NCBI GenBank assembly: GCA_947454155.1 | Contig: CANGIT010000010.1 | Span: 62,001-126,000 of the forward strand | Length of the DNA stretch: 64,000 bases | Source of the DNA: Chitinophagaceae bacterium | GTDB taxonomy: Bacteria > Bacteroidota > Bacteroidia > Chitinophagales > Chitinophagaceae | Direction of reading: 5' to 3' | Program-made: the position numbers and the translations under genes | In this document: one piece after another, positions 53,722-63,829 of the stretch | Numbering within the stretch: the first letter of the stretch is position 1 | Layout: the number at the start of each line of letters is the position of its first letter | Notes under the pieces: model-generated | Seen by the model: the letters and a program-made list of their open reading frames with translations, nothing else | Told to the model about the DNA's origin: nothing | The model's database searches: none

Positions 53722-53879
53722 CAATCGAGTTCCACTCTTCTTACTCCTATACCCCTGAATAGCCACGTACCAAGATTTAGTTATTTTTTCTTTTTAAGAT
53801 AGCAATCTATTATCCTTCGAAACACTCACCAATCCCCATCTCCTGTGAGCCATTTTTCTTTACCCCCAAAAACAAGAAA

Positions 53880-56060
53880 ATGCTTACAAACACAACTTCA
53901 AGGTCCACCATCACCATCGTAGTGTTGACTTTACTCTCTTTTACTGCCAACGCGCAGAATTCCATTCGTCCATTCAGCCAGATTTTTTCCGAAAATATCA
54001 AAGGTGGTACCACCATGTTTGGCAACGGCATTCTTCACATCATCGAAAACAATGCTGTAAACCTTACCAAAATGAACCAAACCGGCGACCCCAACAATGG
54101 CGTGGGTGGTTTAGGTAACAGTCAGTACGGTAACGACAACAGCAACATGCAATACATCGACATCGATGACAATTCAAGCACGGTCAATTCCTCTGCAGCC
54201 GACCTCAACCTACCTGCCGGTATCAACACCATCCGTTTCGCGCGTTTATACTGGGGTGGCAAAATCAACTCATCTGTTGTAACGGCTTCTCCTGATACGC
54301 TTCGCAAAATCAAAATCCGCAAAGGCACTTCAGGCAATTATTTCGATGCCATCGCTCCTTCCATCAACGTAGATCAATACGCCATCTCTACTACTGAAAC
54401 AGCTTACCAATCCTACATCGACATCACTTCTTACATCAACGGAAACGGTGCAGGAAGATATACAGTTGCCAATCTACCTGTTACACCCGGCACTTCCAGC
54501 AATGGCGGTAAATTCGGCGGCTGGTGCATTGTGGTGGCTTATGAAAATGCTACTCAGCCTTACAACAGTGTAAGATTATACGATGGATTTGCTCAGGTTT
54601 ATAACAATGGTACTACTGCCTATCTCACTATCGCTTTGAACGGTTTAAACGTCCCCAGTACTCCATTGGCTGCAGATGAAGCAGTGATGGGCACCATGGC
54701 TTGGGAAGGAGATGCCAATCTGGGTTCTTCTACCACCAATCCTGACGGCGACTTCATCAAAATCAACAACACCACAGTTTCCAACAGAATGAATCCTGCC
54801 ACCAATTTCTGGAACGGCAGCATCACCAAAAACGGCTATACCGATAGCAGCCGACTTCCTGCCTACACCAATCAAATGGGCATCGACATCGACATGGTGA
54901 ATGTAGGGTCAGGTTACAATATCGCGCCAAATGCTACCAGCGTTACCGTTCAGTTTGGTACCGAAGCCGACATGTACTTCCCCAGCATTTTCACTTTCTG
55001 CATCAGAGTGAAAGACCCAACGGTTACCCTGACTAAAACTGTTGCAGATGCCAACAACAATGGATTTGTAGATTCAAACGAAGAACTCACCTATACGCTT
55101 TCCGGTTCCAACCAGGGCGTTGGATCTGCTTACAACACTTTCATTGTTGACTCATTGCCACGCAATGTCACCTATGTTCCCAATTCACTTGAAGTGGTAA
55201 ATGCGGCTGGCGTTGCTGTTGGATTCAAATCTGATGCACAAGATGCCGACCAGGCTTTTGTTGGCACTGTGGGCAACAGAACTTATGTGAAATTCTTCAT
55301 CGGCAATGGTGCTACCGGATCTGCTGGAGGTGAACTACCAACCGGAGCTGCCGGAGAATACACTGTGAGATTCAAAGTAAAAGCAGGCGCCATTCCAGGT
55401 ACTATTGTAAATACTGCAAGAATTTCGGGCAACTCTGTTGTAGGCGACTTGTTTACAGATGATGGCACTGCTGTAATTGGTGAAGCCGGCGCTCCTACTC
55501 CGGTTAAATTCTCCTCTTTAACTGCGAGCTTGCTTACCGAAAGAACTTCACTGTTGAAATGGGTGACTCAAAATGAAATCAACAACGATTATTTCGAAAT
55601 TGAAAGAAGCGATGATGGTGTTCATTTCATCAGCAGAGGAAAAGTAAATGGCAACGGTTCATCATCTTTAGCCCACAGCTATCAGTTCACAGATGTACTC
55701 AATACCTCTTCGCCTATTGTATACTACAGATTGAGAATTTTTGATACGGATGGTAAATACACTTTCTCTAAAGTGATTGCCGTAAGAATCAGCGGCGGCA
55801 TGAACGTAGACAAATTCAACGTTTATCCCAATCCATTCATCTCCGACATCAAAATAGCCATCAACAGCCAAACAGACGCCAATGCCATTTGCCGCATTCT
55901 TTCTTTCGACGGCAAGGAACTGGTGCGCAGAAATGCTGAATTGCAAAAAGGAGACAATATCATTGTACTGAGCAATTTCGGTTCATTGCCTAAAGGCAAC
56001 TACATCCTGGAAGTAACTTCAGCAGGCGAAAAACAAACCAGAAAAATCTTGAAAAACTAA
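53880..56060 (+). CDS. Secreted surface protein with DUF11-like domain and T9SS C-terminal sorting domain
   Basis: 726 residues. Signal peptide (ends FTANAQ), then a large beta-rich N-terminal region up to about residue 370 with WGGK, FGGWCIVVAYENAT and GFAQVYNN blocks (a lectin- or DUF3344-like fold, not certain). Residues about 375-540 are a DUF11-like repeat (VTLTKTVADANNNGFVD, EELTYTLSGSNQG). Then the T9SS context: VKFSSLTASLLTERTSLLKW, a fibronectin-like linker, and the C-terminal sorting domain FNVYPNPFISDI...GNYILEVTSAGEKQTRKILKN. It is exported and attached to or released from the cell surface by type IX secretion. Confidence 0.88.
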   Translation: MLTNTTSRSTITIVVLTLLSFTANAQNSIRPFSQIFSENIKGGTTMFGNGILHIIENNAVNLTKMNQTGDPNNGVGGLGNSQYGNDNSNMQYIDIDDNSSTVNSSAADLNLPAGINTIRFARLYWGGKINSSVVTASPDTLRKIKIRKGTSGNYFDAIAPSINVDQYAISTTETAYQSYIDITSYINGNGAGRYTVANLPVTPGTSSNGGKFGGWCIVVAYENATQPYNSVRLYDGFAQVYNNGTTAYLTIALNGLNVPSTPLAADEAVMGTMAWEGDANLGSSTTNPDGDFIKINNTTVSNRMNPATNFWNGSITKNGYTDSSRLPAYTNQMGIDIDMVNVGSGYNIAPNATSVTVQFGTEADMYFPSIFTFCIRVKDPTVTLTKTVADANNNGFVDSNEELTYTLSGSNQGVGSAYNTFIVDSLPRNVTYVPNSLEVVNAAGVAVGFKSDAQDADQAFVGTVGNRTYVKFFIGNGATGSAGGELPTGAAGEYTVRFKVKAGAIPGTIVNTARISGNSVVGDLFTDDGTAVIGEAGAPTPVKFSSLTASLLTERTSLLKWVTQNEINNDYFEIERSDDGVHFISRGKVNGNGSSSLAHSYQFTDVLNTSSPIVYYRLRIFDTDGKYTFSKVIAVRISGGMNVDKFNVYPNPFISDIKIAINSQTDANAICRILSFDGKELVRRNAELQKGDNIIVLSNFGSLPKGNYILEVTSAGEKQTRKILKN

Positions 56061-56088
56061 ATAAACTTTCATTGTGTTTTTTTTGAAA

Positions 56089-56115
56089 AGCGGCCGACTT
56101 CAGCGGTCGCTTTTT
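56089..56115 (+). terminator. Intrinsic terminator of the T9SS protein gene
   Basis: AGCGGCCG and CGGTCGCT arms (one G-T pair), seven-base loop, five T residues. It overlaps the last codon of the convergent gene by a few bases. Confidence 0.88.
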
Positions 56116-57742
56116 ATTTTTCAACATGCCTGAGCTCCAGCATGTTTTGCGCATTGGGATGAAAGCCCTTCACATCAAGCTGACGAAGATGGATCACCTT
56201 ATCGTACCATAAGGGAATGACTGACAAATCCTCCATCAGCAAGACTTCCATTTGATGACAGGCCTCCGATCTTTTGGATATCTCTGTTTCTGAAAGTGCA
56301 TATTCATACAAAGAATCGAAGTGAGCATTGTGATAGCGGGTATAATTGGGAGGCGCAGGATGCTTACTGTAAAAAACACTCATGAAGTTCAAAGCGTCGG
56401 GAAAATCGGCGATCCAGCTGCCTCTGAAAAAAGCCACCTGCGAGGCCGACATTTTTTCGAGCAATACCGTTTTTTGTATCACTTCCAGTTGAATATTGAA
56501 CCCTGCCTTCGATAATTCATTGACCAGAAAAGACCCCATGGCTGCATAATTGGGAACAGTCACCAAAGTGATGGGAGGCATCGGATGGCCGGGGCCATAA
56601 CCCGCATGCAGCAATAATCTCCTGGCGATTGCAGTATCATAACCTGTGCCCTGATCATCATTGCGAATAACGGAGGGAAACCCATCGGGAGCAAAGCCAT
56701 GCAGCGCAGGTGTGCCGATATTGTTGCGAAGAAAAAGAATCATTTTTTTTCTGTCGATGGAATAAGACAAAGCCTTCCGGACCCATTTATTTTGTAAGGG
56801 GCTGACGTTATTGATGCTGTCCTTCATCAATACTCCCAGATATTCGGTATTCAAATAAGGATGCTGTTCCATGGCTATTTTACCGACCCATGCCTTACGC
56901 AATTTGCCCGTTCGGGTAAGCATTTCATCTTTGAAAGAAGGATCAAGGTCATTGATAAAATCCAGTTCACCTTGAGAGAAAGCCAAAAATTCAGCGGCAC
57001 GACTTTCCAGAAAACTGATATTGACACCCTCCAGATATGGCAATCGATTACCCTTGGCATCAGTTTCAAAATAGCGTTCATTTTTTTTTAACACCAGCAA
57101 CTGTCCTTCCTGCCAGGCCACATATCTGAATGGGCCTGTACCCACAGGATGACGACCGAAATCGGCCCCATATTTCAATACCGCTTCTTCAGGCAATATA
57201 GAACAGTAAGGCATGGTAAGCAAAGCGGGCAACAACGCATAAGGCTTGCTCAGCCTGATTTGAAAAACAGTATCATTCACAGCAACAAAAGGAGAATCAG
57301 CAGCTACGATGTTATTGAATATCCAGGCCCCGGGGCTGGCAGTTTTGGGATTGATGAGGCGAGTAAAACTGAACGCCACATCTTTTGCCTTCAGCCTTCT
57401 CGTTCCATTTTTTCCGAAAGCAGGATCATCGTGAAAATAAACATCCGACCGCAATTGAAAAGTGTAACACATTTTATCGGCAGTCACCGTCCATGTGCTG
57501 GCCAAAGAACCTTTCAATCCCAAAAGGCTATCGGTTTCAAGTAATGTATTAAAAAGCTGATGAACCGGCCACATGATGGCCTGACTGCGTGCAAAAGCAG
57601 GATCGAGCGTGGCAAGGCCTGAAACCTCATTGTAACGAAATATTTTTTGGTGACGAACGGTTTGCTCCCCACAAGCCAGCAACAGTAAAGACAGTAAGCA
57701 GAACAACATCATCCGTTTTATTTGCAACTCCATCCATTTCAT
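56114..57742 (-). CDS. ABC transporter peptide-binding lipoprotein (SBP family 5)
   Basis: 542 residues. Lipobox LLLLAC (Cys24). Family signature at about residue 85 (CYTFQLRSDVYFHDDPAFGKNG), then VAFSFTRLINPKT, VGTGPFRYVAWQEGQLLVLKKN and the C-terminal IPLWYDKVIHLRQLDVKGF. These proteins capture oligo- or dipeptides for import. No permease or ATPase gene is adjacent, so in this organism it may serve a transporter encoded elsewhere. Divergent from the M1 peptidase, which would be a natural partner in peptide use. Confidence 0.88.
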   Translation of the reverse strand: MKWMELQIKRMMLFCLLSLLLLACGEQTVRHQKIFRYNEVSGLATLDPAFARSQAIMWPVHQLFNTLLETDSLLGLKGSLASTWTVTADKMCYTFQLRSDVYFHDDPAFGKNGTRRLKAKDVAFSFTRLINPKTASPGAWIFNNIVAADSPFVAVNDTVFQIRLSKPYALLPALLTMPYCSILPEEAVLKYGADFGRHPVGTGPFRYVAWQEGQLLVLKKNERYFETDAKGNRLPYLEGVNISFLESRAAEFLAFSQGELDFINDLDPSFKDEMLTRTGKLRKAWVGKIAMEQHPYLNTEYLGVLMKDSINNVSPLQNKWVRKALSYSIDRKKMILFLRNNIGTPALHGFAPDGFPSVIRNDDQGTGYDTAIARRLLLHAGYGPGHPMPPITLVTVPNYAAMGSFLVNELSKAGFNIQLEVIQKTVLLEKMSASQVAFFRGSWIADFPDALNFMSVFYSKHPAPPNYTRYHNAHFDSLYEYALSETEISKRSEACHQMEVLLMEDLSVIPLWYDKVIHLRQLDVKGFHPNAQNMLELRHVEK

Positions 57743-57836
57743 TGGCTAAATGTAACAAATCAATGGCAATGCACTTTCAATTCCGTCGGCTGAAATCGCT
57801 TAAAAAGACTAATTTTAAAATCCTATTCTTTCCATC

Positions 57837-59495
57837 ATGCCACATAAAACCAAGTCGATTTTCATTCTCCTTTTTCTCGTTATCAATCATTGGGCGCCCC
57901 AAGTTTTTGCACAAGAAAATCATTTCACCCATCAAGACACGTTAAGAGGCAGCAATGGTCCGGGCAGATCGAATTGGAATGTGCTTCACTACGACATCAG
58001 CGTTACGCCCGACATCATTCAAAAACAAATTTCAGGTTGCAATACCATCACCTTCAAAGATGCCGGCGTTGAAAAAATGCAAATAGACCTTCAGGAACCG
58101 ATGATATTAGACAGTGTTGTTGAAGCTGGCAGGCACTTTGATTTCACCCGAGAAGGAAATGTTTATTGGGTGAACATGGCCGCCTACCCATCCAGCACCA
58201 TAAGAACTATGCGTTTTTATTTTCACGGCCAACCCCGTGAAGCCGTAACCCCGCCATGGGATGGCGGATGGATATGGAAAAAAGACCAGATGGGCAGACC
58301 ATTCGTTAGTGTCGCCTGCCAGGGACTGGGTGCCAGCGTTTGGTATCCTTGTAAAGACATACAATCGGACGAGCCGGATATGGGATGTACTTTACGCATC
58401 ATCACCCCCGACACACTTGTGGGAGTAGGCAACGGAAAACTCATCAGCCAAAAACAAATGCCCGGCAATCAAACCGAATGGACATGGATGGTACAGAACC
58501 CTATCAACAACTACAACATTGTTCCTTACATCGGTAAATACATCCATTTCTCCGATACCTATTCCGGACTGAATGGAAAATTACCAATGGATTATTATGT
58601 GCTCGACTACAATGAAGAAAAAGCAAAAAAACAATTTGCCGACGCACCAAGGATGATGAAAGCATTTGAACATTGGTTTGGCCCCTATCCTTTTTACGAA
58701 GACGGCTATAAATTGGTAGAAGCACCTCATTTGGGAATGGAACACCAAAGCGCTGTAGCCTACGGCAATGCCTACAAAAATGGCTATCTCGGACACGACA
58801 GGTCCAACAGTGGATGGGGCATGAAATGGGATTTCATCATCGTGCACGAAAGCGGACACGAATGGTTTGCCAACAGCATCACCTCCAAAGACATTGCCGA
58901 CATGTGGATTCACGAAAGTTTCACCAACTACAGCGAAGCCTTATTTGTGGAATATTATTACGGCAAAGCGGCTGCCGACAGTTATGTTCAGGGAGAAAGA
59001 AGTAACATTGGCAACGATAAGCCTATCATTGGACCCTACGGCGTAAATAAAGAAGGCAGTGGTGATATGTATGATAAAGGCGGCAATCTTGTGCACACAA
59101 TCCGACAGCTTTTCGATAACGACAAAAAATTCAGGAATATGCTCTTGAAGATGAACAAAACATTCTACCACCAAACTGTTACCACACAGCAGATTGAAGC
59201 CTTCATTTCAGCAGCGGCCGGCAAAGACTTATCTAAAATATTCGACCTGTATTTACGCTCAACTCAAATCCCTGTTTTAAACTATATGTATGGAGACAGT
59301 GGCAACCTTTTAGCTTGGTGGACTGACTGTAACGAAGGTTTCAATATGCCAGTTAAAATAGCGCTGAACAATGGCAAGTATTTCTGGATTCATCCTACTA
59401 CCTCACCACAAACATTCAAAATAAAAAAAATGAAGACCCTGGAACTGAAAACGGATCCTAATTTTTATGTTTCCACTCATCGTTTCATCCCTTAA
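57837..59495 (+). CDS. M1 family zinc metallopeptidase
   Basis: 552 residues with a signal peptide (ends VFAQE). N-terminal beta domain (WNVLHYDISVTPDIIQKQISG), then LGMEHQSAVAYGN (the GxMEN-type exopeptidase motif in a divergent form with His for Asn), the zinc site HESGH (His337, His341) and the third ligand Glu360 in MWIHESFTNYSEAL. The C-terminal armadillo-type domain is short. Secreted aminopeptidase, probably releasing N-terminal residues from peptides outside the cell. TAATTTTA at 57810-57817 is a likely -7 element. Confidence 0.92.
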   Translation: MPHKTKSIFILLFLVINHWAPQVFAQENHFTHQDTLRGSNGPGRSNWNVLHYDISVTPDIIQKQISGCNTITFKDAGVEKMQIDLQEPMILDSVVEAGRHFDFTREGNVYWVNMAAYPSSTIRTMRFYFHGQPREAVTPPWDGGWIWKKDQMGRPFVSVACQGLGASVWYPCKDIQSDEPDMGCTLRIITPDTLVGVGNGKLISQKQMPGNQTEWTWMVQNPINNYNIVPYIGKYIHFSDTYSGLNGKLPMDYYVLDYNEEKAKKQFADAPRMMKAFEHWFGPYPFYEDGYKLVEAPHLGMEHQSAVAYGNAYKNGYLGHDRSNSGWGMKWDFIIVHESGHEWFANSITSKDIADMWIHESFTNYSEALFVEYYYGKAAADSYVQGERSNIGNDKPIIGPYGVNKEGSGDMYDKGGNLVHTIRQLFDNDKKFRNMLLKMNKTFYHQTVTTQQIEAFISAAAGKDLSKIFDLYLRSTQIPVLNYMYGDSGNLLAWWTDCNEGFNMPVKIALNNGKYFWIHPTTSPQTFKIKKMKTLELKTDPNFYVSTHRFIP

Positions 59496-59660
59496 TGTAG
59501 GATGAATTTTGTGGAAAAATTTCATCGGGAATCATGCCAGGTTAAAACGATATTTGCAGGCGGTCTTGTTCATTTTTATTAAATCAATTTTGCTTTAAAT
59601 AGCACAAGATAAGTGCGAGTGAAATGCAGCGATAACAAGACCAATTGAAAAAACAATAAC

Positions 59661-62600
59661 ATGAAGTTCAGCCATCTCCACGTACATACCCAATACTCTT
59701 TGCTTGATGGCGCTGCGCCCATAAAAAGCCTGTATAAAAAAGCGATAGCCGACGGCATGCCTGCACTCGCCATCAGCGATCATGGCAACATGTTTGGCGC
59801 CTTCGAATTTGTAAAGGAAGCCTACAACCATCTTGACGAAAATGGCAAGCCCAAAATCAAGCCAGTTGTAGGTTGCGAATTTTACATCACCCAAGACAGA
59901 ACTCGGAAAACATTCAGCAAAGAAGAGAAAGATCCACGCCATCATCAGATACTGTTGGCCAAGAATGAAACCGGCTATAAAAACCTGGTAAAGCTTACAT
60001 CGCTGGGCTACATCGAAGGCATGTATTCCAAATATCCGCGCATCGACAAACAACTGATTCATAAATATCATGAAGGACTGATTGCCACTACCTGTTGCCT
60101 TGGAGCCCTGGTGCCCCAAACCATTCTAAAACACGGAGAAGAAGAAGGTGAAAATGAATTCAAATGGTGGCTTAATATTTTTCAGGAAGATTACTATGTG
60201 GAGCTGCAAAGACATGGCATGGCCGAACAAGACAGGGTGAATGAGATCCTGCTCAAATTCGCCAAAAAGCACAATGTGAAAGTTATTGCCAGCAACGACA
60301 GTCATTATGTGGATCAAAGCGATTTCAACGCACATGATATTCTTCTTTGCATCAACACTGGCGAAAAGCAAAGCACGCCTGCCTTGCGGGAGTTTAGTGA
60401 TGATGATGTGATGACCAAAAACAAAAGATTCGCATTTCCCAACGACCAGTTTTTCTTCAAAACCACGCAGCAGATGAGCGAGGTTTTTGCCGACCTGCCC
60501 GAAGCCATCGACAACACCAACGAAATCGTTTCCAAAGTGGAATTGCTGGATCTGAAAAAAGATATTTTGCTTCCCCACTTTGTGGTGCCGTCCAATTTCA
60601 AAACCCAGGACGAATACCTGGCCAGCATCACCTGGGCAGGAGCCAGAGAGCGCTATAAGATTCTGACCCCCGAAGCCGAAGAACGCATCAGCTTCGAACT
60701 GGGCATCATTGAAAAAATGGGCTTTGCCGGCTACTTTCTGATTGTAAGTGATTTCATCAAAGCCGGTCGAGAACTGGGTGTATTCGTTGGGCCTGGCAGA
60801 GGATCGGCAGCGGGAAGTGTGGTGGCCTATTGCATTGGTATCACCAACATCGACCCTATCAAATACAATTTGCTGTTTGAGCGTTTCCTAAATCCCGAGC
60901 GTAAGTCAATGCCCGATATTGATACTGATTTTGATGATGAAGGCAGACAAAAAGTGATAGATTATGTGGTGCAGAAATACGGCAAGAACCAGGTAGCCCA
61001 AATTATCACTTACGGCACCATGGCAGCCAAAAGCAGTATCGCCGATGTGGCGAGGGTAATGGACCTGCCGCTGGCCGACAGCCGCGCCATTACCAAGCTG
61101 ATTCCTGAAAAACCAGGCATCTCTCTAAAGCGCTTGCTGAAAGCGCCCATGACCAATAAAGAAGCCAAAGAAGGCGAAAAATCGCTGGAAGACAAAGAGC
61201 AGCTGGGCTCCGAAGATTTTGAACAGGTAAAAAAATTAAGAGAAATCTATCATGGCGACAACCTGGAAGCCAGGATTCTGAAAGAAGCTGAAGTGCTTGA
61301 AGGGTCGGTCAGAAATACAGGTGTACATGCCGCAGGTATCATCATTGCACCCAAAGACCTCACCGAATTGATTCCTGTAGCCACATCCAAGGACTCTGAT
61401 TTATGGCTTACACAAATTGAAGGAAATACCATTGAAGAAGCCGGTGTCATCAAGATGGACTTCCTGGGATTAAAAACCCTGAGCATCATCAAAACTGCGT
61501 TATCCCTGATCAAACAGAATCATGGTGTAAGCATCGATATCGACTACATACCACTGGACGACGAAAAAACCTATCAGCTCTACCAGCAAGGCGACACCAA
61601 CGCCACCTTCCAGTTTGAAAGTGCCGGGATGCAAAAATACCTGCGCGAACTCAAGCCCGATAAATTTGAAGACCTCATCGCCATGAACGCCCTTTACCGT
61701 CCGGGTCCTATGGCTTACATTCCCCAGTTTGTGGCACGTAAGCATGGCCGTGAGGAAGTAACCTACGACCTGGCCGACATGCAGGAATACCTCGAAGAAA
61801 CCTATGGCATCACCGTCTACCAAGAACAGGTGATGTTGCTGTCGCAGAAATTGGCCGGATTCAGTAAAGGAGATGCCGACGTTTTGCGAAAAGCGATGGG
61901 TAAAAAGCAAATTGCCACACTTAACAAAATGAAAGTGCAGTTTGTAAATGGTGCTACAGCCAAAGGACATGCCTCCGAAAAGCTGGAAAAGATATGGAGC
62001 GACTGGGAAGCCTTTGCCCAATATGCCTTCAATAAATCGCATTCTACTTGCTACGCGTTTGTGGCTTATCAAACTGCTTATCTCAAAGCCCATTACCCCA
62101 GCGAATACATGGCTGCAGTGCTCAATCATGCGGGCAGCATCGACAAGATCACCTTTTTCATGGAAGAGTGTAAGAAGATGGGTTTGAAGGTATTGGGGCC
62201 CGATATCAATGAATCGCAAAATGGATTTGCGGTGAACAAGAAAGGAGAAATCCGTTTTGGCTTCAGTGGACTGAAAGGTGTGGGCGAAGCCGCCATCGAC
62301 AACATCATAGAAGACAGAAATAAGAATGGTCACTTCCGCGACATGTTCGACCTTGTCAAAAGAGTGAGCCTACGTGCGGTCAACAAGAAATCGATGGAAA
62401 GCCTTATCTATTCCGGCGCCTTCGACTGCTTCACCGAACTGCATCGCGCCCAATATTTTTACCAGGCTCCGGGCGACCTTTCGGCATTGGAGAAAATCGT
62501 AAAATTTGGCGCCGTATTTCAGTCACAATCCAACAGCGCCACCAACACGCTTTTCGGCGATTTACAAATGCCCGAAATTGTGCCGCCCAAATTATCGCCC

Positions 62601-63278
62601 TGCGCTCCCTGGCAGCTGGTAGAACAACTCGATTTCGAGAAAGAGGTTACAGGGATGTACATCAGCGGGCATCCGCTCGACAATTTCAAATTTGAAATGC
62701 GGCATTACAACATCGCTCAGCTCAGTGATTTCAATGAAGTAAAAAACAATATCAACCAGTCCCCCACTTCAAAATCTTTTCGACTGGCCGGCTTGGTGAT
62801 TGATGCACAACATCGGCTGACCAAGACAGGCAAAAAATTCGCTTCCTTACAACTAGAAGATTTCAGTGGAAAAACAGAATTCATGCTGTGGAGTGAAGAC
62901 TACATGAAATACAATCACTATCTCGAAAAAGGACAATTGCTGATGATTGAGGGCGGTTTCAAAGAACGATTCAATTCGGGGCAGTATGAGTTCAAGATCA
63001 ATAAACTTCATTTGCTAGAAACCGTAAAAACCAGCATGACCCGGCAAATCCATCTCGATATCGCCCCACAGCTGATCGATGAGGAATTTGTATCCTTCAT
63101 GACGGACAACATCAAAAAAAATCCCGGCAACACCACCCTGAAATTCAATATCATGGATGATCTGCTGCAAAAAAAATTCACCCTGTCCACTTTCGAAAAA
63201 GGATTTTTACTCAACGACGATATGATAGAATATCTGAACAAAAACAACCATATTGATGTTACTGTAGCAACAGTATAA
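59661..63278 (+). CDS. dnaE: DNA polymerase III subunit alpha
   Basis: Replicative C-family polymerase, 1205 residues. N-terminal PHP domain starts MKFSHLHVHTQYSLLDGAAP with the HxH metal residues; the polymerase active site is PDIDTDFDDEGRQ at about residue 420, with GPGRGSAAGSVVAYC before it; ARILKEAEVLEGSVRNTGVHAAG; fingers and beta-binding region LMAMNALYRPGPM-like (IAMNALYRPGPMAYI) and KSHSTCYAFVAYQTAYLKAHYP. A C-terminal OB fold (FRLAGLVIDAQHRLTKTGKK) follows the helix-hairpin-helix part. No exonuclease domain is fused. Complete. Confidence 0.97.
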   Translation: MKFSHLHVHTQYSLLDGAAPIKSLYKKAIADGMPALAISDHGNMFGAFEFVKEAYNHLDENGKPKIKPVVGCEFYITQDRTRKTFSKEEKDPRHHQILLAKNETGYKNLVKLTSLGYIEGMYSKYPRIDKQLIHKYHEGLIATTCCLGALVPQTILKHGEEEGENEFKWWLNIFQEDYYVELQRHGMAEQDRVNEILLKFAKKHNVKVIASNDSHYVDQSDFNAHDILLCINTGEKQSTPALREFSDDDVMTKNKRFAFPNDQFFFKTTQQMSEVFADLPEAIDNTNEIVSKVELLDLKKDILLPHFVVPSNFKTQDEYLASITWAGARERYKILTPEAEERISFELGIIEKMGFAGYFLIVSDFIKAGRELGVFVGPGRGSAAGSVVAYCIGITNIDPIKYNLLFERFLNPERKSMPDIDTDFDDEGRQKVIDYVVQKYGKNQVAQIITYGTMAAKSSIADVARVMDLPLADSRAITKLIPEKPGISLKRLLKAPMTNKEAKEGEKSLEDKEQLGSEDFEQVKKLREIYHGDNLEARILKEAEVLEGSVRNTGVHAAGIIIAPKDLTELIPVATSKDSDLWLTQIEGNTIEEAGVIKMDFLGLKTLSIIKTALSLIKQNHGVSIDIDYIPLDDEKTYQLYQQGDTNATFQFESAGMQKYLRELKPDKFEDLIAMNALYRPGPMAYIPQFVARKHGREEVTYDLADMQEYLEETYGITVYQEQVMLLSQKLAGFSKGDADVLRKAMGKKQIATLNKMKVQFVNGATAKGHASEKLEKIWSDWEAFAQYAFNKSHSTCYAFVAYQTAYLKAHYPSEYMAAVLNHAGSIDKITFFMEECKKMGLKVLGPDINESQNGFAVNKKGEIRFGFSGLKGVGEAAIDNIIEDRNKNGHFRDMFDLVKRVSLRAVNKKSMESLIYSGAFDCFTELHRAQYFYQAPGDLSALEKIVKFGAVFQSQSNSATNTLFGDLQMPEIVPPKLSPCAPWQLVEQLDFEKEVTGMYISGHPLDNFKFEMRHYNIAQLSDFNEVKNNINQSPTSKSFRLAGLVIDAQHRLTKTGKKFASLQLEDFSGKTEFMLWSEDYMKYNHYLEKGQLLMIEGGFKERFNSGQYEFKINKLHLLETVKTSMTRQIHLDIAPQLIDEEFVSFMTDNIKKNPGNTTLKFNIMDDLLQKKFTLSTFEKGFLLNDDMIEYLNKNNHIDVTVATV

Positions 63279-63356
63279 AAATCAACCTGAAAACAAATTA
63301 ACATGCCAAAAGCAGGATTGTGGAAATATCACTGCGATTCAAAGCTGATATGGGGT

Positions 63357-63364
63357 TAACTTTG
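63357..63364 (+). promoter_or_regulatory. -7 element of the thioredoxin gene
   Basis: TAACTTTG, exact TAnnTTTG match, 35 bases before the ATG at 63400. Confidence 0.55.
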
Positions 63365-63399
63365 CAGTTCATCATTTTTTAAATTAAAAACAATATACA

Positions 63400-63717
63400 A
63401 TGGCCTTATCATTTACAGACGCGAACTTCCAGCAGGATGTGATCGCTTCAGACAAATTATCGGTAGTTGATTTCTGGGCAGAATGGTGCGGACCTTGCCG
63501 TGCCATCGGACCCGTTATTGAAGAACTGGCAAAAGAATACGAAGGAAAAGTGAATATCGGAAAAGTAAACGTTGACCAAAACCCTCAGATTTCCATGAAT
63601 TTTGGCATCACCAGCATTCCGGCCATTCTTTTCATCAAAGGCGGAAAAGTGGTAGACAAACTTGTTGGCGCACAGCCCAAAGGAAACTTTGTAAAGAAAA
63701 TCGAAGCGCTGAAATAA
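63400..63717 (+). CDS. trx: Thioredoxin
   Basis: 105 residues, classic thioredoxin fold with active site DFWAEWCGPCRAIGP and the cis-Pro in TSIPAILFIKGG. No signal peptide, so cytoplasmic. Reduces MsrA (53041), ribonucleotide reductase and other disulfide targets. Single-gene unit with promoter and terminator. Confidence 0.97.
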   Translation: MALSFTDANFQQDVIASDKLSVVDFWAEWCGPCRAIGPVIEELAKEYEGKVNIGKVNVDQNPQISMNFGITSIPAILFIKGGKVVDKLVGAQPKGNFVKKIEALK

Positions 63718-63777
63718 TTTCGATGTAACCCCCAATTTTTAAAGCACGTCAATTATTTAATCTGATAGGCTTTACAT

Positions 63778-63811
63778 AAATCAGCCCACCAATAAATTGG
63801 TGGGCTGATTT
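63778..63811. terminator. Bidirectional terminator between trx and lepA
   Basis: Sixteen-base arms AAATCAGCCCACCAAT and ATTGGTGGGCTGATTT with two bases between; flanked by T-rich DNA on both strands (ATTTATTATT to the right; TTTATGTAAA on the minus strand). Confidence 0.92.
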
Positions 63812-63829
63812 ATTATTTCGAATTGAATA

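Noticed and set aside
53508..53762. Plus-strand open frame overlapping the msrA 3' end
   Set aside because: Runs through the msrA terminator hairpin and has no homology.
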